Shown piece after piece: positions 8,476-17,354 of a stretch of 64,000 bases of DNA. Location: assembly GCA_029260765.1 (NCBI GenBank), contig JAJDCP010000013.1, forward strand, positions 1 through 64,000, in the 5' to 3' direction. The notes beneath the pieces were generated by a model that worked only from the letters and a program-made list of their open reading frames with translations, was not told the origin of the DNA and did no database searches. Position numbers and translations under genes: made by a program. The stretch is from Planctomycetota bacterium. Lineage in GTDB: Bacteria; Planctomycetota; J058; JAJDCP01. The stretch's first letter is position 1, and every line of letters begins with the position of its first letter.

Positions 8476-10313
8476 TCCGCGTCCTCCGCCATCAGGTAGG
8501 GGAGGATCTGGTTGAGGATCTCTTCGATCACCGGCCCCGCCACGACTCCGCCGGTGCGGCCGCCGCGGGTCGGATTCTCGACGACGCAGGCGAACACCAG
8601 CTTGGGGTTGTCGATCGGCGCGATCCCCATGAACGAGCAGCGGTTGCGGCTGGTGTAGCCGCCGCCGGCAGCCTGGATCTCGGCGGTCCCTGTCTTGCCG
8701 CCGATGGCGTAGCCGTCGATCTTGACGCTGCGCGCGGTCCCCGATTCCACCACGCGCCGCAGCCCTTCGCGGATATAGGCGCAGACGTCGGGGCTGACCG
8801 GGCGGCGCGTCGATGCGCGTTCGGGCTGGCCTGCGAGCAGTTGCAGCTCGGGGACGCGGCCGCCATTGGCGATCGCGCAGTAGGCCCGCATCATCTGCAG
8901 GCTGGTGACGTTGATCCAGTAGCCCATCGACAGCCCGGGCAGGTTGTAGTCGATGGTCCACTCCGAAGCGGCGGGGAAGATGCCGACTTCTTCGTGGGGG
9001 AAGACGTCCAGGGCGCGTTGGCCGAAGCCGAAGGCTTGCAGCCCGGAGCGCAGACCCAGGGGCGAGGCCCGTTCGATCATGCGTGCCATGCCGACGTTGC
9101 TCGACAGGCGCAAGATGTTCATCGCATCGAGACGCCCCAAGCTGCGGTTGCGGAAGTTGGTCACGCGCTTGCGGCGCAAGGGGCTCCTGTAAGGGCTGTT
9201 GCAGTCGAAGATGTCGTCCGTGCGCACCCAGCCGTTCTGGAGGAACAAGGCCGTCAAGATCGGCTTCAGCGTTGAGCCGGGCTCGAAGTTCTCGAACAGG
9301 GGCAGCAGCTTCATCGCCTCGAGCAGATCGTCGTTGCCGTCGCCGTCGGCGTCGCCGTGGGGCTCGCGGTTGGCGGCTTCGAAGCCCGGCCGGCAGCCCA
9401 GGGCCAGGATGCGGCCGTCGGGCCGGATCAGCACGACCTGGGCCTTGCTGGGCGCGCTGCGCTCCATCAGGTGGTCCAGAGCCTGTTCGACCACCGACTG
9501 CACGACGCTGTCGAGGGTCAGCGTCAGGTCGTGGCCGTCGGAGGCCGGTTGCGTGTACTGTCCGGGCTGCGCCACGGGGCGCCCGCGGCGGTCGCGGAAG
9601 TAGGGGGTGCTGCCGGGCTCACCGCGCAGCCACGAGTCGAAGACCTTCTCGACGCCTTCGCGGCCGACCAGGAAGCGGATCCCGCCCTCTTCGACCACTT
9701 GCGTGAAGCCGAGCAGCTGGGCTGCCTCGCCGCCGCTGGGATAGAGCCGCTCGGGCCGGTAGCGGATGTGCAGGCCCGGCGTGCCGAGCTGTTCGACGAA
9801 GCGCGCCTGCTCCTCGTCGAGCGGGTCGCAGATCACCTGGTAGCGGCGCGCGCTGTCGAGGATACGGGCCCGCAGGCGCAGCTGTTCTTCGGGCTGACCG
9901 CGCAGCAGACAGTCGACCACGAAGAAGATGTCGTCGTAGCGCACTTTTTCCAGCTCGACCAGCTCAGCCAACTGCCCGGGGTCGACCATCAGGAACGGCA
10001 CCTGGATCTCCCGTGCGAGCAGCTGTCCGTCGCTGGAGAGGATGTCGCCCCGCTTGTACGGCAGCGGCCGGGTGCGCTGCTGCAGCCGCTCGGCGCGCTC
10101 GCTGTAGTAGGCGTGGCTGCCGATCTGGATCGCGTACAGGCGTGCGCCGAGCAACAACAGCGCCACCCCCAGCCCGGCCAGCAACCAGCCCGCCCGCAGG
10201 CGGCTGGGAGCGGCCTGGTCGGTCGCGGCCACCGGTGGCCCCTGGTGGGGCTCGAGGGTGGGGATGAACACGCTGGCGGTGCGGCGCAGGCAGGTCAGTA
10301 CGGCTTCGCGCAT
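8472..10313 (-). CDS. ftsI: Class B penicillin-binding protein (septal transpeptidase)
   Basis: A 613-residue protein with a cytoplasmic N-terminus and one membrane anchor (AGWLLAGLGVALLLLGARLY), then a PBP dimerisation domain and a transpeptidase domain. Active-site motifs are present: SxxK in EPGSTLKPI, SxN in LSSNVGM, and KTG in GGKTGTAEI. It cross-links septal peptidoglycan with FtsW. No PASTA domains are seen. The chosen start, MREAVLTCLRR, follows GAGAG. The frame stays open upstream, but that stretch crosses the tRNA gene and is not coding. No ftsL, mraZ or rsmH precedes it. It is the first gene of the operon. Confidence 0.92.
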   Translation of the reverse strand: MREAVLTCLRRTASVFIPTLEPHQGPPVAATDQAAPSRLRAGWLLAGLGVALLLLGARLYAIQIGSHAYYSERAERLQQRTRPLPYKRGDILSSDGQLLAREIQVPFLMVDPGQLAELVELEKVRYDDIFFVVDCLLRGQPEEQLRLRARILDSARRYQVICDPLDEEQARFVEQLGTPGLHIRYRPERLYPSGGEAAQLLGFTQVVEEGGIRFLVGREGVEKVFDSWLRGEPGSTPYFRDRRGRPVAQPGQYTQPASDGHDLTLTLDSVVQSVVEQALDHLMERSAPSKAQVVLIRPDGRILALGCRPGFEAANREPHGDADGDGNDDLLEAMKLLPLFENFEPGSTLKPILTALFLQNGWVRTDDIFDCNSPYRSPLRRKRVTNFRNRSLGRLDAMNILRLSSNVGMARMIERASPLGLRSGLQAFGFGQRALDVFPHEEVGIFPAASEWTIDYNLPGLSMGYWINVTSLQMMRAYCAIANGGRVPELQLLAGQPERASTRRPVSPDVCAYIREGLRRVVESGTARSVKIDGYAIGGKTGTAEIQAAGGGYTSRNRCSFMGIAPIDNPKLVFACVVENPTRGGRTGGVVAGPVIEEILNQILPYLMAEDAE

Positions 10314-10496
10314 GCAGGGTCTCTCCCGTGTGGGGGGTGGGGGCGGGCGGCCTGTCCATCGCTGTTCATCGGAAGCAGAGCGGCGGCGCTTGAACCGCAG
10401 CCCAGGCCGAAAACGGCGGACATCGTCTAAACTTTTCGGCATCAGAAGGGGGGCGTGCGGGGCCACGGTTTCTGGCGGGGTGCGGGGAATTTTCTG

Positions 10497-10525
10497 TTGA
10501 CACCCGCAGGCGGGCTGCCTAGGAT
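10497..10525 (+). promoter_or_regulatory. Sigma-70 type promoter of tRNA-Pro
   Basis: TTGACA at 10497-10502, a 17-base spacer, and TAGGAT at 10520-10525. The tRNA begins 10 bases after the -10 box. This is close to consensus, and the placement over a tRNA gene supports it. It also shows what a strong promoter looks like in this genome. Confidence 0.75.
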
Positions 10526-10535
10526 CCTGACCGTC

Positions 10536-10610
10536 CGGGGTGTGGCTCAGCCTGGTTAGAGCGCTTGCTTCGGGAGCAAGAAGTCGGTGGTTCGAATCCA
10601 CTCACCCCGA
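10536..10610 (+). tRNA. tRNA-Pro (anticodon CGG)
   Basis: A complete cloverleaf of 75 bases. The acceptor stem CGGGGTG pairs with CACCCCG, with discriminator A. The anticodon stem CTTGC/GCAAG encloses the loop TTCGGGA, giving anticodon CGG, which reads CCG proline codons. The T arm has TTCGAAT. The 3' CCA is not encoded and must be added. It has its own promoter and terminator. Frames running into it from both sides are not coding. Confidence 0.95.
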
Positions 10611-10620
10611 TCTGATTGAA

Positions 10621-10646
10621 GAAGGCCCGCTGCGAAGCGGGCCTTC
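10621..10646 (+). terminator. Hairpin terminator after tRNA-Pro
   Basis: A perfect 11-bp stem, GAAGGCCCGCT / AGCGGGCCTTC, with a GCGA tetraloop, starts 11 bases after the tRNA. It is followed by TCCTTTGGTTG, a weak T-rich tract. The location fits factor-independent termination of the tRNA transcript. Confidence 0.85.
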
Positions 10647-10760
10647 TCCTTTGGTTGGGACGGTCCTACCGAAACCCGCCTCTGCCGTCGAGCGCGTTGA
10701 TTTTGGGTGACTACCGGCCCTTCCGGCCATTCCTCTCCGTCTGCATCTCTCCACCTTCGG

Positions 10761-10946
10761 TCACAGAGCGGCGACACCCAGTTGCCGGAAGACCGCTGCC
10801 GCTGTGTATTCCGCGATCTCTCGGTGGCGTGGAACTGCGGTTCGTCTGCCGTTCGCAGGATTCTCCCAGATCGAGTGGGAGCCTCCTTCACGCAACAACC
10901 TGCATCCGTGCTGCCGGAGGTGCGCGAGAAGGTCGCGACGCCTCAT
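10761..10946 (-). CDS. hicA: HicA-type mRNA interferase toxin
   Basis: A 61-residue double-stranded-RNA-binding-fold toxin. It has the typical HicA pattern: start MRRRDLLAHLRQHGC, the GGSHSIW segment with the catalytic His24, and VPRHREI. HicA cleaves mRNA when not bound by HicB. It begins 4 bases inside the end of hicB, so the pair is translationally coupled. The order hicB-hicA is the less common arrangement. The length is normal. Confidence 0.88.
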   Translation of the reverse strand: MRRRDLLAHLRQHGCRLLREGGSHSIWENPANGRRTAVPRHREIAEYTAAAVFRQLGVAAL

Positions 10947-11218
10947 GTATTCGCGGTTGTCGAGACTCGGGTTGAGGCGGAGAGGAGAAGGTGGATGGGT
11001 TCTTCCAGGTCTGCGTCTGGATGGGTGAGACTCGAATTCGGGATCGGGAGCGACTCACCATGCAGTAGACAGGTCTCAGCCATGTCTACAAGCGCTCCGG
11101 CCAGGAGATCGCGAGCTTGCTCCAGGTCTCGACCACAGGATAGGGCTCCTGGAAAGTCGAGAACCTCAGCATGGACCCCATCGTCTAGAAACTTGTACAT
11201 CGCTTTGTAGGTCAGCAT
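10943..11218 (-). CDS. hicB: HicB-type antitoxin
   Basis: A 91-residue partner of HicA. The N-terminal half shows the HicB partial RNase H-like fold: YKFLDDGVHAEVLDFPGALS followed by a D-x-x-x-A-x-x-x-L helix. No clear C-terminal helix-turn-helix or ribbon-helix-helix is seen, so DNA binding for autoregulation may be weak or in an unusual tail. A GAGAGG lies ahead of the ATG. It should neutralise HicA by covering its active site. Confidence 0.85.
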   Translation of the reverse strand: MLTYKAMYKFLDDGVHAEVLDFPGALSCGRDLEQARDLLAGALVDMAETCLLHGESLPIPNSSLTHPDADLEEPIHLLLSASTRVSTTANT

Positions 11219-11829
11219 TTGTATCGCCTCTCTTACTCCTTCAGTCTAGCGAAGCTGCCGAACGCGGTCCATTTCTCGACGTCTGATTGTTGCGGCCTCT
11301 GCGGTTTCGAGGCTGGGAGCGCTATGTCCCGGCTGGTCATGCAGCCACCGCCAGCCATTCTGGGTCGAGATCGACGAGCGTAGTCCGAATGCCCTCCAGT
11401 CAGTCCGGTCCTATTGGAGTTGTGCGCCCAAGTGGCTGCTGTTCCCGTGGCCGTTGACAGGCGGTCCAGCCGCTCGGTACTCTGCGCCATTGCGGATGAT
11501 GGCAGGACCGTCGACGCCATGACCGGCCCCAGCCCAGACCTTCGCTTGGCTACAGTCCATGGCCAGCTTCTGCTCGATGGGGGTTCCGCAGCAGCTGCTC
11601 GGGGAGCTTTCTCTGCCAGTAGCCACCCAGCCGTACAAGCGCCCCCGCCATGATCATCCACGACTGGTCTGCCATCTTCATCCACATCCCAGAAATGGCT
11701 GGCAACTTCCTTAGCCGCCAGCTGTTCCTGCCCCGCCCGCGGGACATCCTGACGACCGGCACGCACCAGGACGGAGTCGAGCGGGCATCAAGGGGGAGCT
11801 GACCACGGGCAGGCACATGCTGGCCCGGC
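11219..11829. other. Non-coding stretch, possible decayed transposase
   Basis: About 610 bases without an intact gene. On the minus strand, two broken frames between about 11410 and 11870 contain stretches such as KLAMDCSQAKVWAGAG and PPVNGHGNSSHLGAQL. Their spacing faintly resembles the catalytic region of IS5-type transposases after frameshifts. The similarity is weak and no terminal repeats were found. I record it as probable decayed mobile DNA at low confidence. Confidence 0.25.
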
Positions 11830-12114
11830 TCAGTCCCTCCAGAGCAGGTACAGTCCGAGCACAACGAGCACATGCACGGCCGTGCAGAGTCCGGCGATCA
11901 CGCGGTAGCGAAGTTTGCGCGTCTTGTGGCGGAACAACACGCGCGCCGCCAGCACGCCGGGCCAACCTCCGAGCAACTCGAACAGGTGCAGCCGCTTCTC
12001 TGGCACCCTGCGGCCGCCCCGGATGGCCTGGCGCTTGTCCCAACCCGTCAGCAGGAAGCCGAGCAGGCTGAGGGCACCCATGCACAACAGAAGGATCGTG
12101 ATGCGTGGGTCCAT
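11830..12114 (-). CDS. DUF1294 small membrane protein
   Basis: A 94-residue protein with two or three hydrophobic helices. It carries the DUF1294 signature GWDKRQAIRGGRRVPEKRL, ELLGGWPGVLAARVLFRHKT and a final transmembrane helix. Members are inner-membrane proteins of unknown function, sometimes fused to cold-shock domains; no such fusion is present here. The ribosome binding site is weak. It stands alone between possible transposon debris and the sialate-esterase gene. Confidence 0.85.
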   Translation of the reverse strand: MDPRITILLLCMGALSLLGFLLTGWDKRQAIRGGRRVPEKRLHLFELLGGWPGVLAARVLFRHKTRKLRYRVIAGLCTAVHVLVVLGLYLLWRD

Positions 12115-12234
12115 GGGATTTCCAGTCGCAGAGGGTGTCTCTTGTACGCGAACCAGGTGCGAGGCTCCAGCCGCGCGGCCGAAATCCTGACGTTCCTTGG
12201 GAAACCTGCGGGCCAGCGACCGAGCCGCGGTGGT

Positions 12235-13887
12235 TCATTCCGTCGTCGGTACCCAGCCGTGGCCGCCCGCGAACAGGCCCGCGATCTCCGCCGGTTCCAG
12301 CGCCCGGCTCCAGATGCCCAGCTCGTCGAGGCTCTGGCCGTGTCCGGCCGTGTGGGGGCTGTGGCCGATGACCAGGGGAATGTCCGCCGCGGCCGGCACG
12401 ACGCGCCAGCGGGTTGGAACGGCGCGCAGTTGTTCTCCGGACTCGCTCTTGACGCGGCGATGGGCGACCAGAACGCCATTGAGGTATTGCTCGAGGCGCT
12501 CCGTGGCGGCGTCGAACACGACCACGACATGCCGCCACTCGAAGCCGTCTCCGGTCGTCAACAGGCTGGACCAGCCGCCGTGTTCCTCGAAACTCTCTTC
12601 ACCGCTGGACAGCCGGGTCAGGGGCCAGCCCTCGTTGAAAGCCTCACCCCACGACCAGCCCGCGTCAGCATGTTGGCGCGCGGCATAGGTCCCCGAGCGC
12701 TTGCTGGTCTTGGCCACCCAACAGGACAAGCTGAAGGAGAGGATCTCTCCGTCTTCACTCGGAAGCGCGAAGCCGGGCACTTCCAACGCGGCGCTCTCTG
12801 CGAAGTGCAAGGCGTTGCCGTGTAGACCCGCGACCCACTGGGGTTCTTGCGACTCGATACGGAAGCCTGCTGCCCGCCCCGAGATCGCGCAGACGGCCTG
12901 CTTGCCCTCGCCTTCGTCGAAGTTCCAGTAGGCGTACAGACCCTCTCGCAGCGTGACAGCGAGCTCTGGATCGACCTGCGGCGGCGGCCGACTGCGCGCG
13001 CCAAAGGCCTCGGCGGCCGCAGCCACCCGTCCGTCGGAGTGCTCGATCCCCTGCCGCAGCTGTGCGAGCGCCGCGTCGCCGATACGCTGGCCGATCTCGA
13101 GGTGGCTGGCCGAGTCGTAGTGGTAGCCGGGGTCGAGGTCGTCGGTGCGCACCCAGGTCACGCCCTCGGTCTCGTCGGCCACCCGTTGCTGGGCCGCCCG
13201 CACGACCGGTCCACCGCCCCGACCATCCCAAGCGCCGGAGTCGTTGATCTGCACAATGATCACGGGCAGGTCGGCGATGCCTGTCTCGTGGCGTACGTCT
13301 GCGATCAGGTCGCGCAGGTTCGCCTCGTAGTCCTCAAAGACGCCGCGTCCATCCTCGAAGGCCACACAGTCGTTCTCGCCCTGGAACCAGATGAAGCCCG
13401 CCACCTCGAAGCCCTGTCCGGCGTACGCGGGGTAGACTTCCGGCAGGTGTTCGACCAGGTTGTGGAAGCGCCGCAGCAGCGCCTCGTAGAGCGGACCGAC
13501 CTGTCCGCCTGCGCGCGCTACCGCGGACGGGGGGCGGAAGTCGCGCTGCAGGGTCTTGCCCCCGAGGCCCGACTTGAAAAGGATCACCGGAGCTTCGATC
13601 GCGTCCCCGAGCACGTGGCCCAGGCGCAGCTCGGGACCGAAGTTGCCCGGCCTGAAGCCAAAACCGGGGCCGAGCGGCCCCGGAACATGACGGGAGAAGA
13701 CGCACCACACATCCTCACGGGGCGCCTGCAGCTCCGGGGCCAACTCCGCCAGAGCTGCGTTGTCGCCGGGCCCGACCATGTTCGACTGGCCGGCGAAGAT
13801 GTAGATCTTGACCGGGTCGTCGGCCTGGGCACAGGCCGGGGAGCTCAGCAGCATCAGCGAGACAAGCAGACTCGGTAGCCGCGCCAT
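12235..13887 (-). CDS. Secreted sialate O-acetylesterase-like enzyme with LamG-type domain
   Basis: A 550-residue exported protein with a signal peptide ending near residue 22 (PACAQA). Residues 25-270 form an SGNH-type SASA (DUF303) domain: FAGQSNM with nucleophile Ser35, FIWFQGENDC, and a late DSASHLEIG that should supply the catalytic His. Residues about 315-545 form a concanavalin-like LamG domain (YAYWNFDEGEG ... LDELGIWSRAL), which usually binds carbohydrate. It probably deacetylates acetylated glycans outside the cell. A GGAGG precedes the ATG. This architecture is common in Planctomycetota and Bacteroidota. Confidence 0.85.
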   Translation of the reverse strand: MARLPSLLVSLMLLSSPACAQADDPVKIYIFAGQSNMVGPGDNAALAELAPELQAPREDVWCVFSRHVPGPLGPGFGFRPGNFGPELRLGHVLGDAIEAPVILFKSGLGGKTLQRDFRPPSAVARAGGQVGPLYEALLRRFHNLVEHLPEVYPAYAGQGFEVAGFIWFQGENDCVAFEDGRGVFEDYEANLRDLIADVRHETGIADLPVIIVQINDSGAWDGRGGGPVVRAAQQRVADETEGVTWVRTDDLDPGYHYDSASHLEIGQRIGDAALAQLRQGIEHSDGRVAAAAEAFGARSRPPPQVDPELAVTLREGLYAYWNFDEGEGKQAVCAISGRAAGFRIESQEPQWVAGLHGNALHFAESAALEVPGFALPSEDGEILSFSLSCWVAKTSKRSGTYAARQHADAGWSWGEAFNEGWPLTRLSSGEESFEEHGGWSSLLTTGDGFEWRHVVVVFDAATERLEQYLNGVLVAHRRVKSESGEQLRAVPTRWRVVPAAADIPLVIGHSPHTAGHGQSLDELGIWSRALEPAEIAGLFAGGHGWVPTTE

Positions 13888-13935
13888 GGAGACCTCCGGA
13901 GGACCCTGGGGGGAGTGTTCTCTGCGAGCGGTCCG

Positions 13936-14151
13936 TTAGAGATCCGACCACCACTCGTAGAATTCCTCGAAGTCGATACTACCGTTGCCGTCTTCGTCGA
14001 TCGCGCCGAAACCCACCTCGAGCTCGTCTGGTGCCATCTCGGCTCCCAATACGCGCATGAGATCGGCGAACTCGCGCTTGTCGATGATCCCATCGAGGTC
14101 TCGATCGAAGTGTCGAAACTCGCGATAGACTTCTTGGCGATTCTTGCTCAT
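13936..14151 (-). CDS. EF-hand calcium-binding miniprotein
   Basis: A 71-residue protein consisting of little more than two canonical EF-hands. The loops are DRDLDGIIDKRE (residues 16-27) and DEDGNGSIDFEE (52-63), each with the expected Asp, Gly and Glu positions for calcium. It has no signal peptide, so it is probably a cytoplasmic calmodulin-like calcium sensor or buffer. A good AGGAG precedes the ATG. It lies 48 bases upstream of the sialate-esterase gene on the same strand and may share its transcript. Confidence 0.85.
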   Translation of the reverse strand: MSKNRQEVYREFRHFDRDLDGIIDKREFADLMRVLGAEMAPDELEVGFGAIDEDGNGSIDFEEFYEWWSDL

Positions 14152-14348
14152 GACCGCTCCTGTTCTCTAGCGACTCGTTGCGGATTCTCGAGTTTTTGGA
14201 CGTGCGCGTCAAACCTCACAGCTAAATCATGGCAGGGAAACAAGCTAGGATACTGGCGCGGACAGTCCACGACGCGGGCCGAGCAGCATGCTTCCACTCC
14301 GACGCTTTCTGGCCGACAATAGTGGATCCGACGCCCAAAGGAGGGAAC

Positions 14349-15194
14349 ATGTCGTTGCGAGCCGTAGCCGAGGAGACACTGGCGATCCTGCGTGCCGGGC
14401 ACTACCAGACGCCCGCTGGGGCGCAGCGCAAGCTCGCCAGCGAGCAGGCGCAGGCGGTGGCCGGCACCCGCGTATGGAGCCCTGCAGAGCTGGCCGAGCT
14501 GGCGCGCGTTGAACGCGCCTCGGGCGAGACTCCAGTGCGGGTCGAGGTCGTCGATGCCACGACCCAGGTCGCGGCTTGTACGCTGGCCGCGGACGGGCGC
14601 ATGGCGCTGTTGAACTTCGCCAGCGCCAAGAACCCGGGCGGCGGCTTTCTCGGCGGTGCCCGCGCCCAGGAGGAGGATCTTGCCCGCTGCAGCGGGCTCT
14701 ACCCCTGCCTTGCCGGCTCGACGGCACGACCCTACTACACCCACAACCGCAGCCAGCGTTCGTTCCTCTACAGCGACTTTATGGTGTTCAGCCCGGGCGT
14801 GCCGTTTTTTCGCAGCTGCTCACGCCGCGGCGAGTCGGGCTGGCTGCTCGAGCAGTTTTTCCGCGCGGATGTAGTCACCGCTCCCGCGCCCAACGCCGGA
14901 GCCGCACGCCGCCGGCGCCGCGAGCAGATGGACGTCGCCGAGACGCTGCGGCGGCGGGCCGGCTACGTGCTGGCGCTGGCTGCGCAGGGCGGCGCCACGC
15001 AGGTCGTGCTCGGCGCTTGGGGCTGCGGTGTCTTCCGCAACGACCCCGCGGTTGTGGCGGAGGCGTTCTTCAGCCACCTCGAGGCCGGGCTGGGCGACGG
15101 CTTCGAGCGGGTGGTGTTCGCGATCCCCCAGCACGCCGGCAAGCGCAACTACGACGCCTTCGTGCGGCGGCTGGCGGACTCACCATTGGGGTGA
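14349..15194 (+). CDS. Microbial PARG-like protein (TIGR02452/DUF2263)
   Basis: A 281-residue macrodomain-like protein. It shows NFASAKNPGGGFLGGARAQEED, i.e. the GGG loop (97-99) and the QEE catalytic glutamates (107-109) of poly(ADP-ribose) glycohydrolases. Later motifs such as VLGAWGCGVFRNDP match the TIGR02452 family. It should remove ADP-ribose from proteins or nucleic acids in the cytoplasm. The start at 14349 is chosen because AAAGGAGG sits directly ahead; an in-frame upstream ATG has no such signal. No obvious ADP-ribosyltransferase partner is in the window. Confidence 0.88.
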   Translation: MSLRAVAEETLAILRAGHYQTPAGAQRKLASEQAQAVAGTRVWSPAELAELARVERASGETPVRVEVVDATTQVAACTLAADGRMALLNFASAKNPGGGFLGGARAQEEDLARCSGLYPCLAGSTARPYYTHNRSQRSFLYSDFMVFSPGVPFFRSCSRRGESGWLLEQFFRADVVTAPAPNAGAARRRRREQMDVAETLRRRAGYVLALAAQGGATQVVLGAWGCGVFRNDPAVVAEAFFSHLEAGLGDGFERVVFAIPQHAGKRNYDAFVRRLADSPLG

Positions 15195-15229
15195 ATGCAG
15201 AAGGCGGGTGTTGCCGCTGTCCGCTCCGT

Positions 15230-16111
15230 TCACTCAGACTGGAACAGCTCGACAAAGTGGTCGTCGTCCGCGGTGTTTGCGAACAGCGACTTCAGCGCCT
15301 CTCCATCCTTCTGTAGATGCTTGGCAAAGAAGGCGGCGCACAGCTCGATGTGGTCCGCGAACAGCGCCTTGTCCACGCGGCTGGCAAAGGGCAGACGCAG
15401 CGCGACATTCATGTGCGTGATCGCCCCGTCGCGCAGGTACAGGAACTTCTCGATGCGCGCCGGCAGGGCATCGAAGAGGCGCTTCCCCGTCAGCTCCCAG
15501 GCCAGCGTTGTGTCTCCCTCGCCATGCACGATGCCGACGGGGACCTCGATGTCCCCGCAGTCCGTGTCGAAGTCCAGCCCGCCCTGCCAGGGGGCAAAGC
15601 AGAAGCCCGCTGCGTATCCGGGGTTGCTCGCCAGCACATGGGCTGTGCTGCCGCCTCCCATCGAATGTCCAGCCAGTCCGACCCGTTCCATGTTCAGGCC
15701 GCCGTGCCAGAAAGAGTCTTCGTCCTGGTTGCTCGCCTGCAAGGCTACAAAGAGCGCGTTTCCGTCCTGTCTCTGCAGTTCTGCATCCGAGATGGCTGTG
15801 TTGCTGAGCACGACGATGTAACCGCGGGCCGCGAGCTCCCTTCCCAGGGCCGTGTAGGCCAGGGCAAAGCCGCCACTGCCATGCAGGAACACGATCACCG
15901 GCCAGCCGCCCTCTTTCTCGACCAGGGCTCGCTTCTGGCTGGGATACACCAGCATCGAGCCCAGCGTCTTCGAGCCGGCCCCGGTGGTGTTCTCAAACCG
16001 TTCCCAACGGATGCTGGTCTTGAGGCGCGAGGGCTCCGGATCTTCGTTGGTCTGCGCATGGACGGGACTGCAGAGCGCGAGCCCACAGAGTGCAAAGAGC
16101 CACTTGGTCAT
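15230..16111 (-). CDS. Secreted alpha/beta hydrolase (cutinase/PET-hydrolase-like)
   Basis: A 293-residue exported hydrolase with a signal peptide (ALCSPVHAQ). The oxyanion region VIVFLHGSGGFALAY and the nucleophile elbow GLAGHSMGGGST identify the polyesterase/dienelactone-hydrolase-like branch. An Asp in HGEGDTT and a His in ITHMN complete a plausible triad. Several Cys residues might form disulfides. Substrates are probably esters or lipids. A GGGGAG precedes the ATG. It converges with the PARG-like gene, stops 35 bases apart. Confidence 0.85.
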   Translation of the reverse strand: MTKWLFALCGLALCSPVHAQTNEDPEPSRLKTSIRWERFENTTGAGSKTLGSMLVYPSQKRALVEKEGGWPVIVFLHGSGGFALAYTALGRELAARGYIVVLSNTAISDAELQRQDGNALFVALQASNQDEDSFWHGGLNMERVGLAGHSMGGGSTAHVLASNPGYAAGFCFAPWQGGLDFDTDCGDIEVPVGIVHGEGDTTLAWELTGKRLFDALPARIEKFLYLRDGAITHMNVALRLPFASRVDKALFADHIELCAAFFAKHLQKDGEALKSLFANTADDDHFVELFQSE

Positions 16112-16234
16112 CGATGGTCTCCCCTACGGTTTCGCAGCGCGCTGGCCGCACTGCATGCCGGCAACAAACAACAGGATCATGACTGTCCATACGGACACGG
16201 GCCCATTGTGTGAGGCGAAACGATGGCGGGTGCT

Positions 16235-16654
16235 TCAGGTCGCGAACAGCTGCCCGTCGTCGGCAAAGGCCTTGATCTCGAGGTTCCAGCCGTTCGGATC
16301 GCGGAAGAACATCGTCGCTTGTTCCCCGACCTCTCCCTTGAAACGCGTGCTGGGGGCGATCACAAACGCGACGCCTGCGCGCTGCAACCGGTCTGCGAGC
16401 GCGCGCCAGGCTTCGGGGGTCAGCACCAGGCCGAAATGCGGCACGGGAACCGCCTCGCCGTCCACAGGGTTCTCGAGCTGGCTGGGCTCGAAGCCGGCGG
16501 CCTGATGGAACACGAGCTGATGGCCGAAGAAGTCGAAATCCACCCAGCGCTCGCTGGAGCGGCCCTCGCGGCAGCCCAGCAACCCACTGTAGAAGGCGCG
16601 TGCCTGTGCCAGGCTGGCGGTCGGGAGAGCGAGGTGGAAAGGGCGCAAACTCAT
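16235..16654 (-). CDS. VOC family (glyoxalase-like) protein
   Basis: A 139-residue vicinal oxygen chelate protein. It begins LRPFHLALPTASLAQARAFY, with the first metal-ligand His in FHLAL; the middle HFGLVL supplies another, and FFRDPNGWNLEIKAF the usual Glu. Members are dioxygenases, glyoxalases or resistance proteins; the exact substrate is unknown. The start at 16654 is fixed by GAGGAG. It is transcribed divergently from the alpha/beta hydrolase at 16755. Confidence 0.88.
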   Translation of the reverse strand: MSLRPFHLALPTASLAQARAFYSGLLGCREGRSSERWVDFDFFGHQLVFHQAAGFEPSQLENPVDGEAVPVPHFGLVLTPEAWRALADRLQRAGVAFVIAPSTRFKGEVGEQATMFFRDPNGWNLEIKAFADDGQLFAT

Positions 16655-16754
16655 GGCTAAGCTCCTCAGATGGCTCACAGCGCGCTCTCGTTGTCCGCCA
16701 GTACCAAGGCTCTTCTGGGCACGTTGAAGAGCCGGGAGATCCTCAGGAGGTCCT

Positions 16755-17354
16755 ATGTCCCGCATCGTATTCCTGCATGGCCTCGAGGCCGCGACCGACG
16801 AGCAGTTGATCCCCACGGGGGGCAAGGCCCGCTTCCTCAAGGCCCGCTATGGTGCGGCCACTCCGGGCTTGAACACCCAGGCCGCCCGTCAGAGTTGGAT
16901 TGAGGCGCGAGCCCGTGGCCTCCCCTGGCGGGACCCGATTCCCGACTACGCGCTCGCGTTCGCCACACCGATGCAGAGCGCCCTGGGCGCGATCGACGCT
17001 ACGACGCAGGTCGTGGTCGGTTCGAGTTTCGGCGGAGCTGTGTTGCTACGGCTGCTGCACGAGAGCGCCTGGAAAGGTCCGAGCATCTTTCTGGCCAGCG
17101 CCGGGAGCAAGCTCACGCCCTACCGCTCCCTGCCCGCCGGCGTCCCCTGCCTGTTGATCCACGGGCGCAGCGACGAGACCGTCCCGTGCACAGACTCGGA
17201 GGCGCTGGCCGCCACCAGTCCGGACGCTGAGCTCTGGCTGGTGGACGATGGCCACCGCCTGGCGACGATCCTCGAGCAGGGCACACTGGAGCGGGCGATC
17301 GCCTGGGCTGAGGCTCGGCTGCCAGAGGCAGGGGAAGCCCAGGCCGCTAGTTGA
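16755..17354 (+). CDS. YqiA-like alpha/beta hydrolase
   Basis: A 199-residue small hydrolase starting with IVFLHGLEA. It has the nucleophile motif VVGSSFGGAVLL, an Asp in LIHGRSDETVP and a late DDGHRLAT providing the His. The length and order resemble UPF0227/YqiA-type esterases. It is probably cytoplasmic. A perfect AGGAGG lies ahead of the ATG. Its last 8 bases overlap the end of the convergent large lipoprotein gene. Confidence 0.85.
   Translation: MSRIVFLHGLEAATDEQLIPTGGKARFLKARYGAATPGLNTQAARQSWIEARARGLPWRDPIPDYALAFATPMQSALGAIDATTQVVVGSSFGGAVLLRLLHESAWKGPSIFLASAGSKLTPYRSLPAGVPCLLIHGRSDETVPCTDSEALAATSPDAELWLVDDGHRLATILEQGTLERAIAWAEARLPEAGEAQAAS

Noticed and set aside
7024..8499. A 491-codon open plus-strand frame opposite murE
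   Set aside because: It is a composition effect of GC-rich coding DNA; murE on the other strand has all family motifs.
10556..10891. Minus-strand frame of 111 codons over tRNA-Pro
   Set aside because: It crosses a well-formed tRNA with promoter and terminator.
11233..11766. Minus-strand frame considered as an intact transposase gene
   Set aside because: The transposase-like stretches lie in different frames, and terminal repeats and a start signal are missing; kept only as possible debris.
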